Notes: generated by a model from the letters alone, not told the origin. DNA of 64,000 nt from Diplolepis rosae (GCA_030998225.1 JAPYXD010000049.1:496001-560000), one strand, 5' to 3'. Counted from the first letter of the stretch, positions 43,127-54,781 are shown. Numbers and translations are program-made.

Positions 43127-44227
43127 TTAAGTGTACACTTTAGTGCTACCTAACGAGCGGCAGGCAGATGCAGTATGACCTCTTCTGTTAGATAGTTTAC
43201 AGATTATGACTTCCCCTCGAGTATAATTTACCCTTATTGGTTTTGGCTCGTATCTACTTGACGTAGCGTTTTCCTCTAATTCGTCAGGTTTGTGTTTGAA
43301 AATATTACCTTTTCGTAAATCGGCAGTTGCATTTAACCTATGTTCAACTTCGATAGCGTTATTTGTCACATCTTTAAATACCTCACCTTGCTTTACTCGA
43401 ATTTCTAATTCTGGCCTTAAACCACGTAAAAAACATTGAACTAAATCCTTTTCTAAACCCGCTTTAAATGTTTCATGTAATTGTCCCCCATTATTAATTC
43501 TGTGTGCATCATAAATTTAATCTGCGATTTCTTTGATTCGTGTAGCGTATGATAAAATACTTTCTCTTTCCCAAATGTATGTGCCTCCTAATTCCCCTTG
43601 CAATTAATAGACGGTTTTTGATGGGGAATAAATTTTCTTCAATCCATTTATCAATTCGTCTACCTTTTCAAATGTCATTCCGTAAATGCTTTTTCTGGCT
43701 TTTCCAATAATTTTACTTCCAGTCATCTTCACTCAATTTTGTTCAATTGCAGGTATAGGTGGTGAAATTTGTTTGGCATCCTCACACCATTCCATAAAAT
43801 GAACTATCGGTACACTTCTTCCATAAAAAATAGGAACGATTTCTAATGCAACGCGCAGAGAAAATTGCTGATTATTAGGATTATTTATATTTAATTGAAT
43901 TAACGGATCAAAGTTAATTAAATTTAAATTACAAGTATTGGGACTTCTAAACTGATTATCCGTTTAAAAATGTATTCCACACTCGTCGAAACCAGATGCA
44001 GAAGGCTTTTCCTGGGGTATCAACGGGCGTATATCGATTGCAGTTAAAGAACCGTTAGCAAAAATAACAGTAGATTTTACAGGTTCACACGTTTCACTAT
44101 TTTCTGTTAAAGATTTGCTTATTATTATTAAATATACTAGAACTGATTATACTACTATCGTCTTGATATTTCTTAAGATACTGTAAAGAAAGATAACCTT
44201 TAATCTGAAAATTAATTTTCTTATATG
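43127..44227 (-). pseudogene. gag: Gypsy gag, C-terminal and central part
   Basis: Minus strand: FLRGLRPELEIRVKQG and VTNNAIEVEHRLNATADL are typical gypsy capsid-end phrases, followed by a zinc-knuckle remnant CKLSNRRGHTASAC in which the second cysteine has become serine. Further upstream, pieces such as IVPIFYGRSVPIVHFMEW continue in shifted frames up to 44227, where BEL element 2 interrupts. The N-terminus lies beyond it (49462-49751). Confidence 0.75.
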
Positions 44228-44232
44228 AAGGT
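44228..44232. repeat. 5-bp target duplication of BEL element 2 (left)
   Basis: AAGGT, identical to 49457-49461. Five bases is normal for BEL/Pao elements. Confidence 0.85.
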
Positions 44233-44292
44233 TGTTTTGTGTAGTGATAATAATTAATTGTGGTTGACTCTTCAACTCTACATTGTTTTTGT

Positions 44293-47200
44293 TTAGTTCG
44301 GGAGTGGGTACAATTCCTTTATGCAACGAACGTAGGTGCCATTTGCATTTTTTTGCGTTACCGCTCGGATGATCCTATCTTTTTCAGGATGAACATCTGT
44401 AATGCGTGCTAATTTCCAGCACATTGGAGGTAGCTTCCCATCCTTCTCGACGACAAGGGTTCCGACTGCGATGTTGTTTTGATCAACGGGTTTCTCCCAT
44501 TTGCTGCGTGTGATCATTTCATTGAGGTACTCCTTGTACCATCTGGACCAAAAATGATCTCATTTGCTGTGCATGTTGCCACGATGACATCTGATTAACT
44601 CGTAATTTGCGATAGCACGCCTGTGGAAAGCTCGTTAAAGAGGCACTAATGAGGAAGTGATCGGGAGACAATGGGAGAAGGTCGTTTGGATCGGAGGACA
44701 CTGGGGTAAGAGGACGAGAATTCAATATGGCCTCAATTTCAATAACATAAGTTTGTAGTTGTTCGCAGGTAAACAAGGTGTTTCCTACAGTGCGTGTAAA
44801 GTGTTGCTTAAATGATTTCACTGACGCTTCCCAAAAGCCGCCAAAATGAGGTAAGTGAGGCGGTATAAAGTGCAGAGCTTACCTTTTGGTTTAGAAGAAA
44901 GTTTTTTACTTCCGAGTCATTGTAAGTTGTTTGAATGAATTCGAATAGATTTTTTAATTCTCTGTTGGCACCGACGAAGTTTTTGCCATTATCAGAGTGA
45001 ATCGTGCTAGCCTTCCCCCGACGAGAAAAGAATCTTTTTAGGCTACCGAGAAATACTTCAGTCGTTAGTTCGCTGACCAATTCAAGATGAACTGCTTTTG
45101 TAGCAAAACATATAAAAATTGAGACGTAAGCTTTTTCTCTTTTACGGTTTCTGTGTCGTTTTTCCTTTATGTAGAAAGGCCCGCAATAATGGAAACCAAC
45201 GTTCAGAAAGGGTCCAGAATACGAGAGACGTTTTTCAAGTAAATTTCCCATGATATATTCAATTTCTCGAGGTTAGCTCGAAAGCATTTAACGCATTTAT
45301 GAATAATGTGACGCGTGACATTGCGACCATCGATTGGCCAATAGTGTTCTCGTACGCCATAAAGAGTTGCTTGCGAACCCGCGTGTTTCAGCTTTATATG
45401 TTCTTTACGAATGATTAAAGTGGTTACTTGATGATTGAGCGGTAAAACGATTGGATGCTTTTGAGAGGTTGGTATATTGGAATTTTGAAGTCTGCCTCCC
45501 ACCTTTATGACTCCCTGATCTAAAAAAGGGATTCAGACATAAAAGACTGCTTTTTTTATCAACAGATTCTCCGCAAGCGAGTGCACTCATTTAATTGGAA
45601 AAGGGTAGATTCTGCGCAATTTTAAGAATGGTATTCATCGCGATATCAATTTCCTCATTCTATAGAGGACCCGTTAATATCTATTTGATTCGTTTTTTGT
45701 TCTTAGGTTTTTGATGAAACGAAGGCAGTATGCTACGACATGTTCTAGAGTTCTGAGATGGGAGTATATTTCGAGCAGATCTGTGTTAATGGTCGACTGA
45801 CCTTTTTTTATTCTTGTTTGAAATTGTGAGAGTGAATAATAAAATACGCTTACTCGGTTGATAGCCCGGAATTTCATTGTTGTCTAATTTAGTTTTAGGC
45901 CACATTCTGTGGTCGTATTTCAGCCACGCTGGACCTTCCTTCCAGATTTTCGATTGTAGAAAATCTTTTGGATATTGACCTTGCGAAATTAGATCTGCCG
46001 GGTTATCCTGGGTTGGGACATGCAGCCATTTGTGAGGTTGTGAAATTGTATTAATTTCAGCTACCCTATTTCTAACAAAAGTTGTTTTTAATTCGTGTAC
46101 TTCGGTTTTAATGCGGTTCAAGGTGATCGTAGAATCAGACCAAAAAAAATTTTTGTTGATAGGCATATGAAGTGATGCAATTGTGGATGTGTACAATTTG
46201 GTTAAAAGAACTGCTGCGCATAACTCTAAATTCGGCAATGTGACAGTTTTTATAGGGGCAACGCGCGATTTGGCGCATATGAGAGCGCAGTGGTTTTTAC
46301 CTTGACTGTTTGTAGAACGTAGGTATATGCAGGCTCGTAGCCTTTTTAGCTAGCGTCACTGAAACCGCGAATCTGAACTTCGATGGTATTTGGGATAGTA
46401 ATGCACCGATCATAGTGGATATCATTCAGAAGATGTAATTGGTTTCTAAATTCTATCCACGAATCACGCACGTTTGTGGGAACTGGATCGTCCCAGTCAA
46501 TTTTACATTTCCGTAATGTTTGAATAAGAATTTTTGCTGCAACCACGACTGGTCCCAGTAGGCCTAACGGGTCAAATAATTGGGCAATTTGCGATAAAAT
46601 GGATCATTTAGTTACTTTTTCGTTTCATGTTGGTAGTTTGACCGTGTAGACAATAGAATCTGGTTGAGGGTCCCAGTAAAGCCTTAAAGTTTTGATAGTT
46701 GTTTGGTCGATCGTCATGTGCTCGTTTCTCGAGTCACTGGGAAAATGTAACAAGTTAATTAGCTCATCACGAAGTTTGATGGCGTCTTGCAAGGATTGCA
46801 CTCCTGTTAGCAGGTCGTCGACGTAGAAGCTGCGCTTAAGTGCTGCTAAGGCTAAAGGATGCGAATCGCGCTCGTCATCTGCTAATTGATGCAGAGTCCT
46901 AGTCGCGAGATAAGTAGCGGAAGCCGTTCCGAATGTGACCCTATTTAATTCATAAATTTTGAGAGATTCATTGAAGGTCTCACGCCAAATGATCTTTTGA
47001 TACACTTTATCTTCGGGATATACTTTAATTTGGCGATACATTTGTTAGATGTCGGCCGTGAGTGCGAGCAAAAATCTAGAAAAAATGGAAAAAATATCCT
47101 CTTGAATGGTGGGACCGACCATTAGGCACTCATGGAAGAAAATGCCTGAGGACGATTTTGCGGAAGCGTCAAAAACAACGCGAGTTTTGGTGGTGATGCT

Positions 47201-48076
47201 AGTCTCTTTTACGACCGCATAATGAAGGAGATTATAGCCCTCATCTAAAGAGTCTGGTTGATAATGACATGTGACCTTCCTTAAGATAGCTGTTAATGCA
47301 ATCCGAGTACTGAGATTTAAAGGAAGGATTTTTTGCAATTTTCTTTCCATTGCGTAGAATCGCTGAAAGGCTGCGTTGCGTGTGTCCCCTAGTTTCTCTA
47401 TTTTTTCGTTAAGTGACAATTTTACAATGTGCTGGCCGCTGTTATCGCGCCGAACGTGATTTGCAAAATGTTCTTTGCACGCTTGCTCTTCCTTTGAGTG
47501 CGTGGAAGTAGTACGAACTGGGTCTAATTCCCATCGAATAGGTAGTTTTTCATTTGGATTGAAGAGACAGTGTATTTTTGTCGAATTATTAATTTCGCGA
47601 TTTTGATTGTAAACCTTACCTGCGATAATCCAGCCTAAAATTGTTTTCTGTAGGACGGCAGAGTGTCCCATTTTTTGTAATTGACCTGTGCACAGGAAGG
47701 AATTTGCGAATTCGGCACCGATGATGATATCGATAGGAGCTGGCTCATGAAAATTGGGGTCAGCTAAGAAGATATTGGAAGGGATTTCAAAGTTATTTCT
47801 ATCGAGAGGCATGCTGAGCATTGCATCTGAAATTCCATTTACTACTAAAAGATCGACTTTGCGTTTTTTCTTGTCAAATCTGGATTTAAAAGTGGCTGAT
47901 GTCGCGAATTTGATTTTAGTTTGCATGTGATCTAATGATAAAAGTGGAACCTCGAACGAGGTTCTTCGCAGACCGAGTCGCGACACGCATTGACTCGTGA
48001 TGGCGCAAGATTGGGCTCCTCCGTCTAACATGATACGACAGGGTTTATAATTGCCTTGATTACCGATGAAATCCAC
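44293..48076 (-). pseudogene. pol: BEL/Pao pol remnant (element 2): protease, RT, RNase H, integrase
   Basis: Minus strand: protease with IMLDGGAQSCAI (catalytic Asp kept, following residue altered), RT start with TKTRVVFDAS and LMVGPTIQEDIF (47045-48076), an in-frame TAA after TADI, then QMYRQIKVYPEDK ... TLHQLADDER ... SFYVDDLLTG (46625-47041; YVDD intact), connection and RNase H (IRGFSDAS, MPNLELCAAVLL, FFWSDSTITL; 45786-46546), integrase zinc domain (HAGSQATLYGVREHYW ... CVKCFR; 45203-45502), integrase core (FHYCGPFYI with the first Asp replaced by His; HSDNGKNFVGA; 44808-45251) and C-terminal part (WKLARITDVHPEKDRIIRAV; 44293-44517). About eight frame breaks. Confidence 0.92.
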
Positions 48077-48740
48077 GATTGCGACAGCTAAGCAATTTGT
48101 GCATCACGAAAGATTTCTTATTTCAATGAGATGTTCTTGAGGACTCAATGCTAGAAATTTATTACAAGCGTAAATTGAATGTTCCTCTTTACAGACAGGA
48201 CATGTTCGTTGGGATTGCGTAATGCCTTTTCAAAGTTAGTTAGTTTACGTTTAATTGTTCCGCGTAGATGCTTTAATTCTGTGATTATAGCGTCGTTGTT
48301 CGATATTTTGATTACTTATGTTATTGAAATTGTGATGGATACGAGAAGATAAATAATTATAGGAAATACGTGAGGATAAATAAATATAGGATGGTGAATC
48401 AGAAGCTTCGCTTACCTTGACGGACGTTGAGCTGTGACGTGTTCTAGTGGGCCGCTGGATGCTGGCGATTGGAAATTCCACCCCTCGTGTGATGCATCCT
48501 TTCGACACTACTGCCGAAGTGTTGAAATTTGGATTGTTTCTCACGGTGAGTCTGGATCATGGATTGATTGTAGAGATTTGTAACTGTTCCAGGATATTGT
48601 TGCCTGGACCCAGAGAAATTGTCTCTGTCTTTGGATTGCTCGTCGAATTTCCTTTTTACACTGGCACTAGTTTGTATTACGTCAAAGCGTTTTCACACGG
48701 CTTCGCGCACTCGTTAACGCTCTTGAATTGTTTTTGAATA
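48077..48740 (-). pseudogene. gag: BEL element 2 gag remnant with zinc-knuckle region
   Basis: Around 48080-48220 the minus strand reads CPVCKEEHSIYACNKF ... LIEIRNLS, stop, CTNCLA, the spaced cysteine/histidine pattern typical of BEL gag C-termini directly before the protease. Further upstream only a 97-residue frame (48251-48544) without clear domain survives. Most of gag is deleted. Confidence 0.6.
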
Positions 48741-48843
48741 GTTTATTGTTGAGGTATATAACGATAGATGCACGATTGTTTTTATATATGATTGCACTGC
48801 ACTGTTGTGATGCTCGGCGGAAGTATTTTTTTATCGATAAAAC

Positions 48844-48862
48844 AATCCGGCTCGAAGGACCA
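48844..48862 (-). promoter_or_regulatory. Primer-binding site of BEL element 2, tRNA-Tyr type
   Basis: Minus strand TGGTCCTTCGAGCCGGATT starts one base inside the LTR end. It is complementary to the 3' end of insect tRNA-Tyr as I know it (AATCCGGCTCGAAGGA plus CCA). Confidence 0.75.
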
Positions 48863-48863
48863 A

Positions 48864-49456
48864 TGTTTTGTGTGGTGATAATAATTAATTGTTGCTGGTA
48901 AATTGTTAAAACAGTTTATTTAACCGAACCAGGTTATTGAAAGGAAACTTATAACGACGGCAAGTTTGGTGGAACATAGGTCGAGACGAAGTCGAGTGTT
49001 CCTTTTCTGAAGGCACAATTTATTCTGATTTCTTAAACTACTGGAAAACTTGGAAAACATTGGTGGTGACGCGGGAGGTTACAAAGGGTGTGGAGAGGGC
49101 AGCAAGCTAACCCTAATTGGATAGAATTTGTAGGAGGTTTTCCTGAAAATTATATTATGGACAGGCAATAAAGTATACGGCGACTTAGGCTAGGTCAGGA
49201 CGTGAGGATGAATCTCCTTTGAGGATAAACAAGTGTAATAAAACGTCCTAAAGTATCCTAAGCTGTGACATAATAAGACGTCTTAAAGTGTCCTAAGCTG
49301 AGACAGATGCGTAAATGACAGATAGATGTTTGAAAGGCTGAGAAAGTAATAGAAATATGGAAAGAAACTCTCTGGTTAGTTTTTAGAGACATTTGAAGAG
49401 AATAAATTTTAAACTACATACAATATTAATAAATAATAAATTGTTACTACGTAACA
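48864..49456 (-). mobile_element. 5' LTR of BEL element 2
   Basis: 593 bp, TGTTACGTAG ... CACACAAAACA. It contains a short internal duplication of cgtccta / cgtctta...aagtgtcctaagctg words (49230-49300). No full partner LTR is left. Confidence 0.75.
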
Positions 49457-49461
49457 AAGGT
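49457..49461. repeat. 5-bp target duplication of BEL element 2 (right)
   Basis: AAGGT, identical to 44228-44232. Confidence 0.85.
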
Positions 49462-49751
49462 GTTATATTGGGACTAGTTTTATTTGAATGATCGTTTCCC
49501 ACACTGGGAAGATTTAAAATAGGTTATTGATTATTATCATTAGTCAAAGTTTCGTTACAAAATTTCGAAAAATTTTGGCTACTTGTTCCTAATGTTTTAG
49601 TAGAAGCAAGTTTCAAAGATGGACTATCTACTAGTTTGGGAATAGTATTAAATGCGACTTTTTCTTTCAATAATTTTTCAGCTTCCGCAAGTACCTATGA
49701 TTTGCTATGCGTAGTTCTTTGTGGATTTGAATTTATATTCTTATCTGACAT
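49462..49751 (-). pseudogene. gag: Gypsy gag, N-terminus
   Basis: ATG at 49751 (MSDKNINSNPQRTTHSKS, stop, VLAEAEKLLKEKVAF...). The frame carries two stops but continues, across BEL element 2, into 44227. A start about 260 bp inside the primer-binding site fits a gag leader. Confidence 0.65.
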
Positions 49752-50049
49752 GAGGTGAGATTTTTGACAAAATGAATGAATAAATTTGCATATTTTTCAC
49801 ACTTTATAGATAAATATAGAAGAGTCCTGGTTACCAAAAAAAGTTTTTTATCAGAAATTCACTTATCAACAGATTTTTTTGAGTAAATTTCAATTAGATT
49901 TTCAAACGTTTGTGCATATGGATATTTTACGTGTGTTCTGTTATCTTTTTTTTGAAATATTCATTGACGTTTAATTCTATACAAAATTTAAATGACCTTT
50001 TGAGTGTTTTCCCGGCCGATGCACCAAAAATTATTATTGAATGGATTCT
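49752..50049 (-). other. Gypsy leader and 5' LTR end
   Basis: Non-coding leader between the gag start and the PBS (50009-50026); the LTR appears to end in GGGACGTAACA (inner end at about 50049). Its outer limit is not resolved. Confidence 0.5.
50009..50026 (-). promoter_or_regulatory. Primer-binding site of the gypsy element, tRNA-Gly type
   Basis: Minus strand TGGTGCATCGGCCGGGAA is the complement of the tRNA-Gly(GCC) 3' end (TTCCCGGCCGATGCA plus CCA). It gives the orientation and the 5' side of the gypsy element. Confidence 0.8.
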
Positions 50050-50152
50050 GTTACGTCCCAATAGACTAAACAGACTCAATTCAAATTATAGCAAGACTAT
50101 CCTGTTTTATTTATGCGGCATAAGGCTCCAAGGTGAGGGAACAGGAACAAAA

Positions 50153-51311
50153 TGTCACTAAATGAAGTAATATATTTAGAAATACATTTGAACACACATA
50201 TATGTTATCACGCAATCAATTTAAACACAGCAATACAAACTTTCAAGGAATAGCCTGCTTGATCAAATTGGCAACCAGTAAAGGTATCCTCTTCTAAATT
50301 ATTGGTTCCTAGAGGAGAAACCCAAACATGAAATAACTGAATGACTAGGATAGAATAGAAAAATGAATACTTACTTACTTGGAGTATTGAAAGGTTGGCC
50401 TTGAATTTGAGGGAACCGATCCACCGGGTAGACAGACAGGCGCCAGGGCAGGTACTCTGGCGTGGGTGTGATTCCCAAGATAAATATCCACAGCTGGCAA
50501 CTCAGATGTCGGACTCTGAGGGTCTCCAGGAGAATTTAGAACACTCGGTTAGTCGGATAACTTTGCAGCAGTAGAATTTAATAAACTCCATATTCGATGA
50601 TAATACAGATTTTTGGATGCTGGGCCAGACCTAGGCCAGTGCTGGAATGATGAAACCACTTGAAGATTTATACCCCCGATTAAAAGTAACTTATTGAGAT
50701 CAGAGTGCGGTTTTCGATGTCGCATTCAGAGTGTCTTCGATGGTACAAATTAAAGTGTGGTTTCTATGTTACAGTCAGAGTATTTTCGATGTTCTAAATC
50801 AGGGTGTGGTTTCGATGTTACAGTCAGAGTGTCTTCGAGGTTATGATCAGAGTGTTTTCGATGTTATGATCAGAGTGAGCTCAAGGATTAAATTCCACCA
50901 ATTTATAATCGATGGGTGGTTGGGTGTTGCCCTTAGCAACCCTTTAGTGAATTGTGCATCATAATGCATTATCCTGTATAATGCTTCAATTAGCGTATGC
51001 GCTAATGGTTATCGATCTGATTCTGCTAAGGACTAATGGTTTTTAAAAGCTTTGAGTTCTCAGAAAAGTTAATTAAATTTTGATCAATAAGACTAGTTGC
51101 TAATGGAACTGTCAATCAAATTAATTTGCTTTAATTTGTCCAACTCTTTGTTAGTTGCTAAATCTGTTATTACTCAATATAATTTATGTTCAAAATTTGA
51201 TAGTACTATTCAATACAATGGTTTTCATTTCTTTAAATTGTCCACACTTGTTTTTGTAATAAATAAATAAATAAGTATAATATAACTATTAATTGTCACG
51301 GGGAAGTGACA
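50153..51311. repeat. LTR-like block with 24-bp tandem repeats
   Basis: Begins TGTCACTAAATG and ends GAAGTGACA, an inverted TGTCAC...GTGACA pair about 1.16 kb apart. The first 200 bp repeat 22911-23290. It contains the tandem array at 50702-50880 and AATAAA-type signals near 51260. No target duplication is visible; it could be a solo LTR or the outer part of the gypsy 5' LTR. Confidence 0.35.
50702..50880. repeat. Imperfect 24-bp tandem repeat
   Basis: Seven to eight units of the form TCAGAGTG(T/C)(GG)TTTCGATGTTA(C/T), separated by short variable ends. Confidence 0.8.
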
Positions 51312-51740
51312 CTACATATATCTCTGTGGGGATTTCTTCAATAACAAAAACGTATGATGCATGGAGAAAAAATCGAATTATTATAGTAAACTGAGCTTTT
51401 GCTATTATAGCACCGAATTGAATGTATTTTAGGCATAGAGTATCTTATACTATAAAAGAATCAAGCGCATGCCATTACTGCTAGTGTCACAAGCTGTCGG
51501 AGCAATGCTCGTTGCATAAATAGCTTAAAATTCGCCTTGCTATGGTTGCAAGAAACTCATCTTATTTCGGCAAGAGTATGAAACTTTTTATGATTCCATG
51601 AAACACGAAATATCTTTGACATTTTACATTGGCATTTTTGTTTGTTTTGTACATAGTGAATCCACACTGTTATTTTTTCAACTATGCTTTGTAATTCACA
51701 ATTATCTTGTGAATAGCATTTTGTGGGGAATAATTTGCGC
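51312..51740. other. Unassigned, probably mariner 5' region
   Basis: Non-coding; directly precedes the mariner transposase start. No terminal repeat could be fixed. Confidence 0.35.
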
Positions 51741-51923
51741 ATGGATAAGTCGAAAATTCGTGCAATCTTCGAACATGAGTTTCGTTGTGCAACTAGCGCA
51801 TCGGAGACAGCTCGTAAAATCAAGAGTGTGTTTGAAGAAGGTTCAACTAGCTATAGCAAAGTATCGTTTTGGTTTGCGAAATTTTGTTCTGGAGATTTTA
51901 TCCTTGAAAATGAACCACGTTGA
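51741..51923 (+). pseudogene. Mariner transposase N-terminal fragment (helix-turn-helix)
   Basis: ATG at 51741: MDKSKIRAIFEHEFRCATSA then SETARKIKSVFEEGS and FWFAKFCSGDFILENEPR, stop. This is the first DNA-binding domain of insect mariner transposases, with the usual spacing up to the G-D-F-x-L-E-x-x-P-R phrase. Everything after it is lost. Confidence 0.8.
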
Positions 51924-52480
51924 AAAGTCTAACCCAATGATTTAATATTATAGTCAGATTTTTTTCTCCGCGTGAAAAAGCGAGTAATGCGTTCAAGGAT
52001 GCAACTTTCTGGAAAATGAGTCCCTGTAGGCGTAGGTTCAACGGAAAAACAAGAAGGGAATAAAAAACTGTAAAATTCAAGTAGGGGAAGAAAATATCAG
52101 TCTGACTCTAATTCAAAGAGGTAGCTATGGATTAAAACATCTAAGAAGTGATACAATCAAGCACTGAGCGTAGAAATTCTGAGTATGCTTAAAAGTTTTT
52201 TGCTTAGACAAGTAGAAAAAGAAATTCCCTAAGCTTACTTGTGGTTATATGTAAGGGAATACATTTTCAGTTAAAAAATAGAAGTGATCAATGGAAATAT
52301 ATTTTACACAGTACTATCTGTGAATTAGGCCTCCTCGAATAAGGCCGCTTCTTCTCATTTTCGCTTGAGAATTTCCTCTTTTAATCTATCTATCTATTAA
52401 TCTAGTCTTAAATGACGTTAATTCTAAATCACAGGTTGATAAGGTCGATATAGTAAAGTTCTGCTATCGCGGTGAATGAT
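51924..52480. other. No gene recognised
   Basis: AT-rich, short open frames only. No element ends recognised. Confidence 0.4.
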
Positions 52481-52685
52481 ACACTCTTCTAATTATCGAC
52501 ATAATCGATTGCAATGATTATCACGCGATTCCGTATTTTGTTCACAATGTCAACAATCACACTGACCTTCACCCGGTGGTCTGCTAACACGATATCGTGG
52601 ATTTTGTTAACCGTACCCTCCGTAGTTTTCATAATCAGTGGCATCACCAGTCGTCGAACGCGGATATTTATCATACTGCCTTCGT
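52481..52685 (-). pseudogene. Mariner transposase fragment (second DNA-binding region)
   Basis: Minus strand: VNKIHDIVLADHRVKVSVIVDI matches the second helix-turn-helix region of mariner transposases (usual form: I-H-D-x-V-L-x-D-R-R-V-K-x-x-E-I), then decays. Isolated fragment of about 60 residues. Confidence 0.55.
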
Positions 52686-54155
52686 ATTAAGAATCGGTAA
52701 TATTGACTTATTTTATAATTAAAGTATGCTCGAGATTGCCTCCAACGAGAAGCATGAACTTCGGAGTGTTCTCTGCAACGGGCGCGAACCCCTCCATACC
52801 CTACTTGTTGTTATGCGTGTTACTGTTTCAAATTCGAACGCGATTGATTCCATAGGAGTGGGGGAGGAGAGGTCGATAATCTGCTCTTTGTAGGGAACGC
52901 TCGTTCGAGGGAATCGCGGGTATAATATATTAATCCAAAATGTGAAAATTCGCGCTCTATTACATTTTTGTCTGTCAAATTGAAAGTCTATGTCAATAAA
53001 ATTATTTTAGCTGATTCAATTCTCCATTCATCTATTACATAAAAATGTAAAACTTTTTAAACGAAACCAATAAAATCAAAAAAGAGTCAGGAAAACAGTT
53101 AGAGAATATCAAATCTGAATTTGCTTGGATACTCTGAAAATAGACTTGCTCAAAAATTCAGTAGAATCCTCCGAGATTCAATTACTACATATTACATGTG
53201 TTTGGTGTGGACTTTTAAAGATGAAAATTCTGGGAAACATAGTATATCTCTGTACCTTTTATAATTACCCATTTAAGGGGAAATTCTGATCATCATTTTT
53301 CAAAAAATGGAAATTTTTTTTTCTTTATATTTTGGTAGTAAATACTTCTAGAAATAGTGTAGAATCAATTGTAATGGTTTACAAGGTCGAGAACAAGGAT
53401 AAAAGAGGTCGAAGAAGCTGCAGCGCTCAGGCCCTCGAGAGCACCTTTTTTGACACCTTCGACAAATTTAATTGGAAACTAATGAACCAATTGACTTGAA
53501 ATTTTTATAGCTCATTCTTCAAGTGTGTCTATCGTGTGAACTACGATCATGAACAAATATTGTTCTTTAACAAAGTTATGAACAATTTAACTTGCAAAAA
53601 TGAAGTCAAAAAAGTCAAAAGTCTGCCGTTTTGTTTTTTTGTCAATAAAAATTTCTGATTGTAGTTCAAACGATAGCCAAAACTATACAGATTATAAATC
53701 TTTTTTATTTTTTGATTTCGTGTCAACCGTTCCCGAAATATTTGAGCGAAGGCTGGAAAGAAGGACATTTTTGAGGCCACCATTTTGTAAACAAATACAC
53801 TAGAAAACAAAGAAATTTTTTTTGTTTATTGGTTCAACCTCTATACTTTACACTGTTAAAAATTTGGAAGGAACACATTATTTTTACTATAAATTAAAAT
53901 TCTTTGAAAAATAAAAAAAAGACGTCTAATTTTTCTTTATGGTCTAGAATATACCAAGCAAATATTTAGCCTCTCTTCAAAATTTGTGTTTGTTTAGAAA
54001 GTTTGATCAGCGTAAATAATTTATGAGTACTTTTTACGGGTTAATCTTATATGCAAATAAACTAGAACTTCTTTCATTAAAAACTAGAAAACTTTAAAAA
54101 CTGGATTTACTCTCCATTATTAGAGTACAGATACTCGTAGAGGCAGGACAATTAC
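52686..54155. other. Unassigned, possibly intronic
   Basis: No protein domain found on either strand. If the transporter exon at 54156-54324 is real, this is the start of its next intron. 52740-52940 is GC-richer than its surroundings; 53280-54110 is AT-rich. Confidence 0.35.
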
Positions 54156-54324
54156 CTTAAAAGGATCTGATGCATCTGTAGGGCGAAAGAGGTAAAAAGA
54201 GAGGCCAAGGCCAAAACGAGTCCTCCAATCACTGCGATGAGTCGAGTGCTCCCTCGTCGACATGCACCCACAACTAAGGGTGCTAAACCACGTGATACTG
54301 CGGCACTTATAGCTCCAACCCATG
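54156..54324 (-). CDS. Internal exon of a monocarboxylate-transporter-like gene
   Basis: On the minus strand, a splice acceptor (tttcag, ending at 54325) is followed by 169 bp open in one frame and a donor (AAG followed by GTAATT at 54155). The product has SAAVSRGLAPLVVGACRRGS, then TRLIAVIGGLVLALASLFTS, then a FALQMHQILL-like end. This is the style of a TM-loop-TM segment of SLC16/MFS monocarboxylate transporters of insects: a basic loop (ACRRGSTR) then a glycine-rich hydrophobic helix. Such proteins move lactate, pyruvate or related monocarboxylates across membranes, but substrate cannot be told from one exon. The phase (2 nt in, 2 nt out) suits an internal exon; neighbouring exons are not found, so they lie beyond long TE-filled introns or outside the window. 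Confidence 0.6.
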
Positions 54325-54781
54325 CTGAAACATAAATCTGGTCGTTACTTTAGGAGACATGAGTGCACCTTGCTTCTCTGTGACCCTTCACTTCTCTTTA
54401 GAAGAGCTTCGACTGACCTCGACAAGCTTAAGGTTGTATTTAAAAAAATCGATCTCTAGTAGAATTTTTTAAAAAAGGAGCTGATATTTAAATAGAATAA
54501 TTATTAATATGCTAAATTAATTTCAAATTGTTCATGGGCAATGCATAGACGCTCTCCACATTTTGATTTGTAGTAATTAAACGCTCTGGCAGAGTAATTT
54601 AAAAAATGTCGGTATTTATGCTGCTCGAAAATATAAATTTTTCAAACAAACATCAAATCTCTCCACCGTGCAGATTTATATATAATCTAATTTAGAACAT
54701 TTAAATTTCAGTCACTTTCAAACAGATAAACGTAACAGTATCGCGACCAGGCAACACTGTTCTCTTTCTTCAGCTTGTCTG
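54325..54781. other. Unassigned, possibly intronic
   Basis: No domain recognised. It would be the upstream intron of the transporter exon. Confidence 0.35.

Larger units (their letters stand above)
44233..49456 (-). mobile_element. BEL/Pao element 2, inserted in gypsy gag
   Basis: Bounded by AAGGT duplications. The 5' LTR is 48864-49456 (begins TGTTACG, ends ACAAAACA). The other end keeps only the last 30-odd bases of the 3' LTR (44233-44264), so most of that LTR and the polypurine tract have been deleted. Setting the element aside rejoins the gypsy gag frame (…NITP / SYKKINFQIKGY…), which confirms both limits. Confidence 0.88.

Noticed and set aside
50702..50880. CRISPR-like array.
   Set aside because: Contiguous degenerate 24-bp tandem units without constant repeats and unique spacers, in a eukaryotic retroelement context.
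51598..51945. 115-codon plus-strand frame overlapping the mariner start.
   Set aside because: The mariner helix-turn-helix is in a different frame starting at 51741; this one has no domain.
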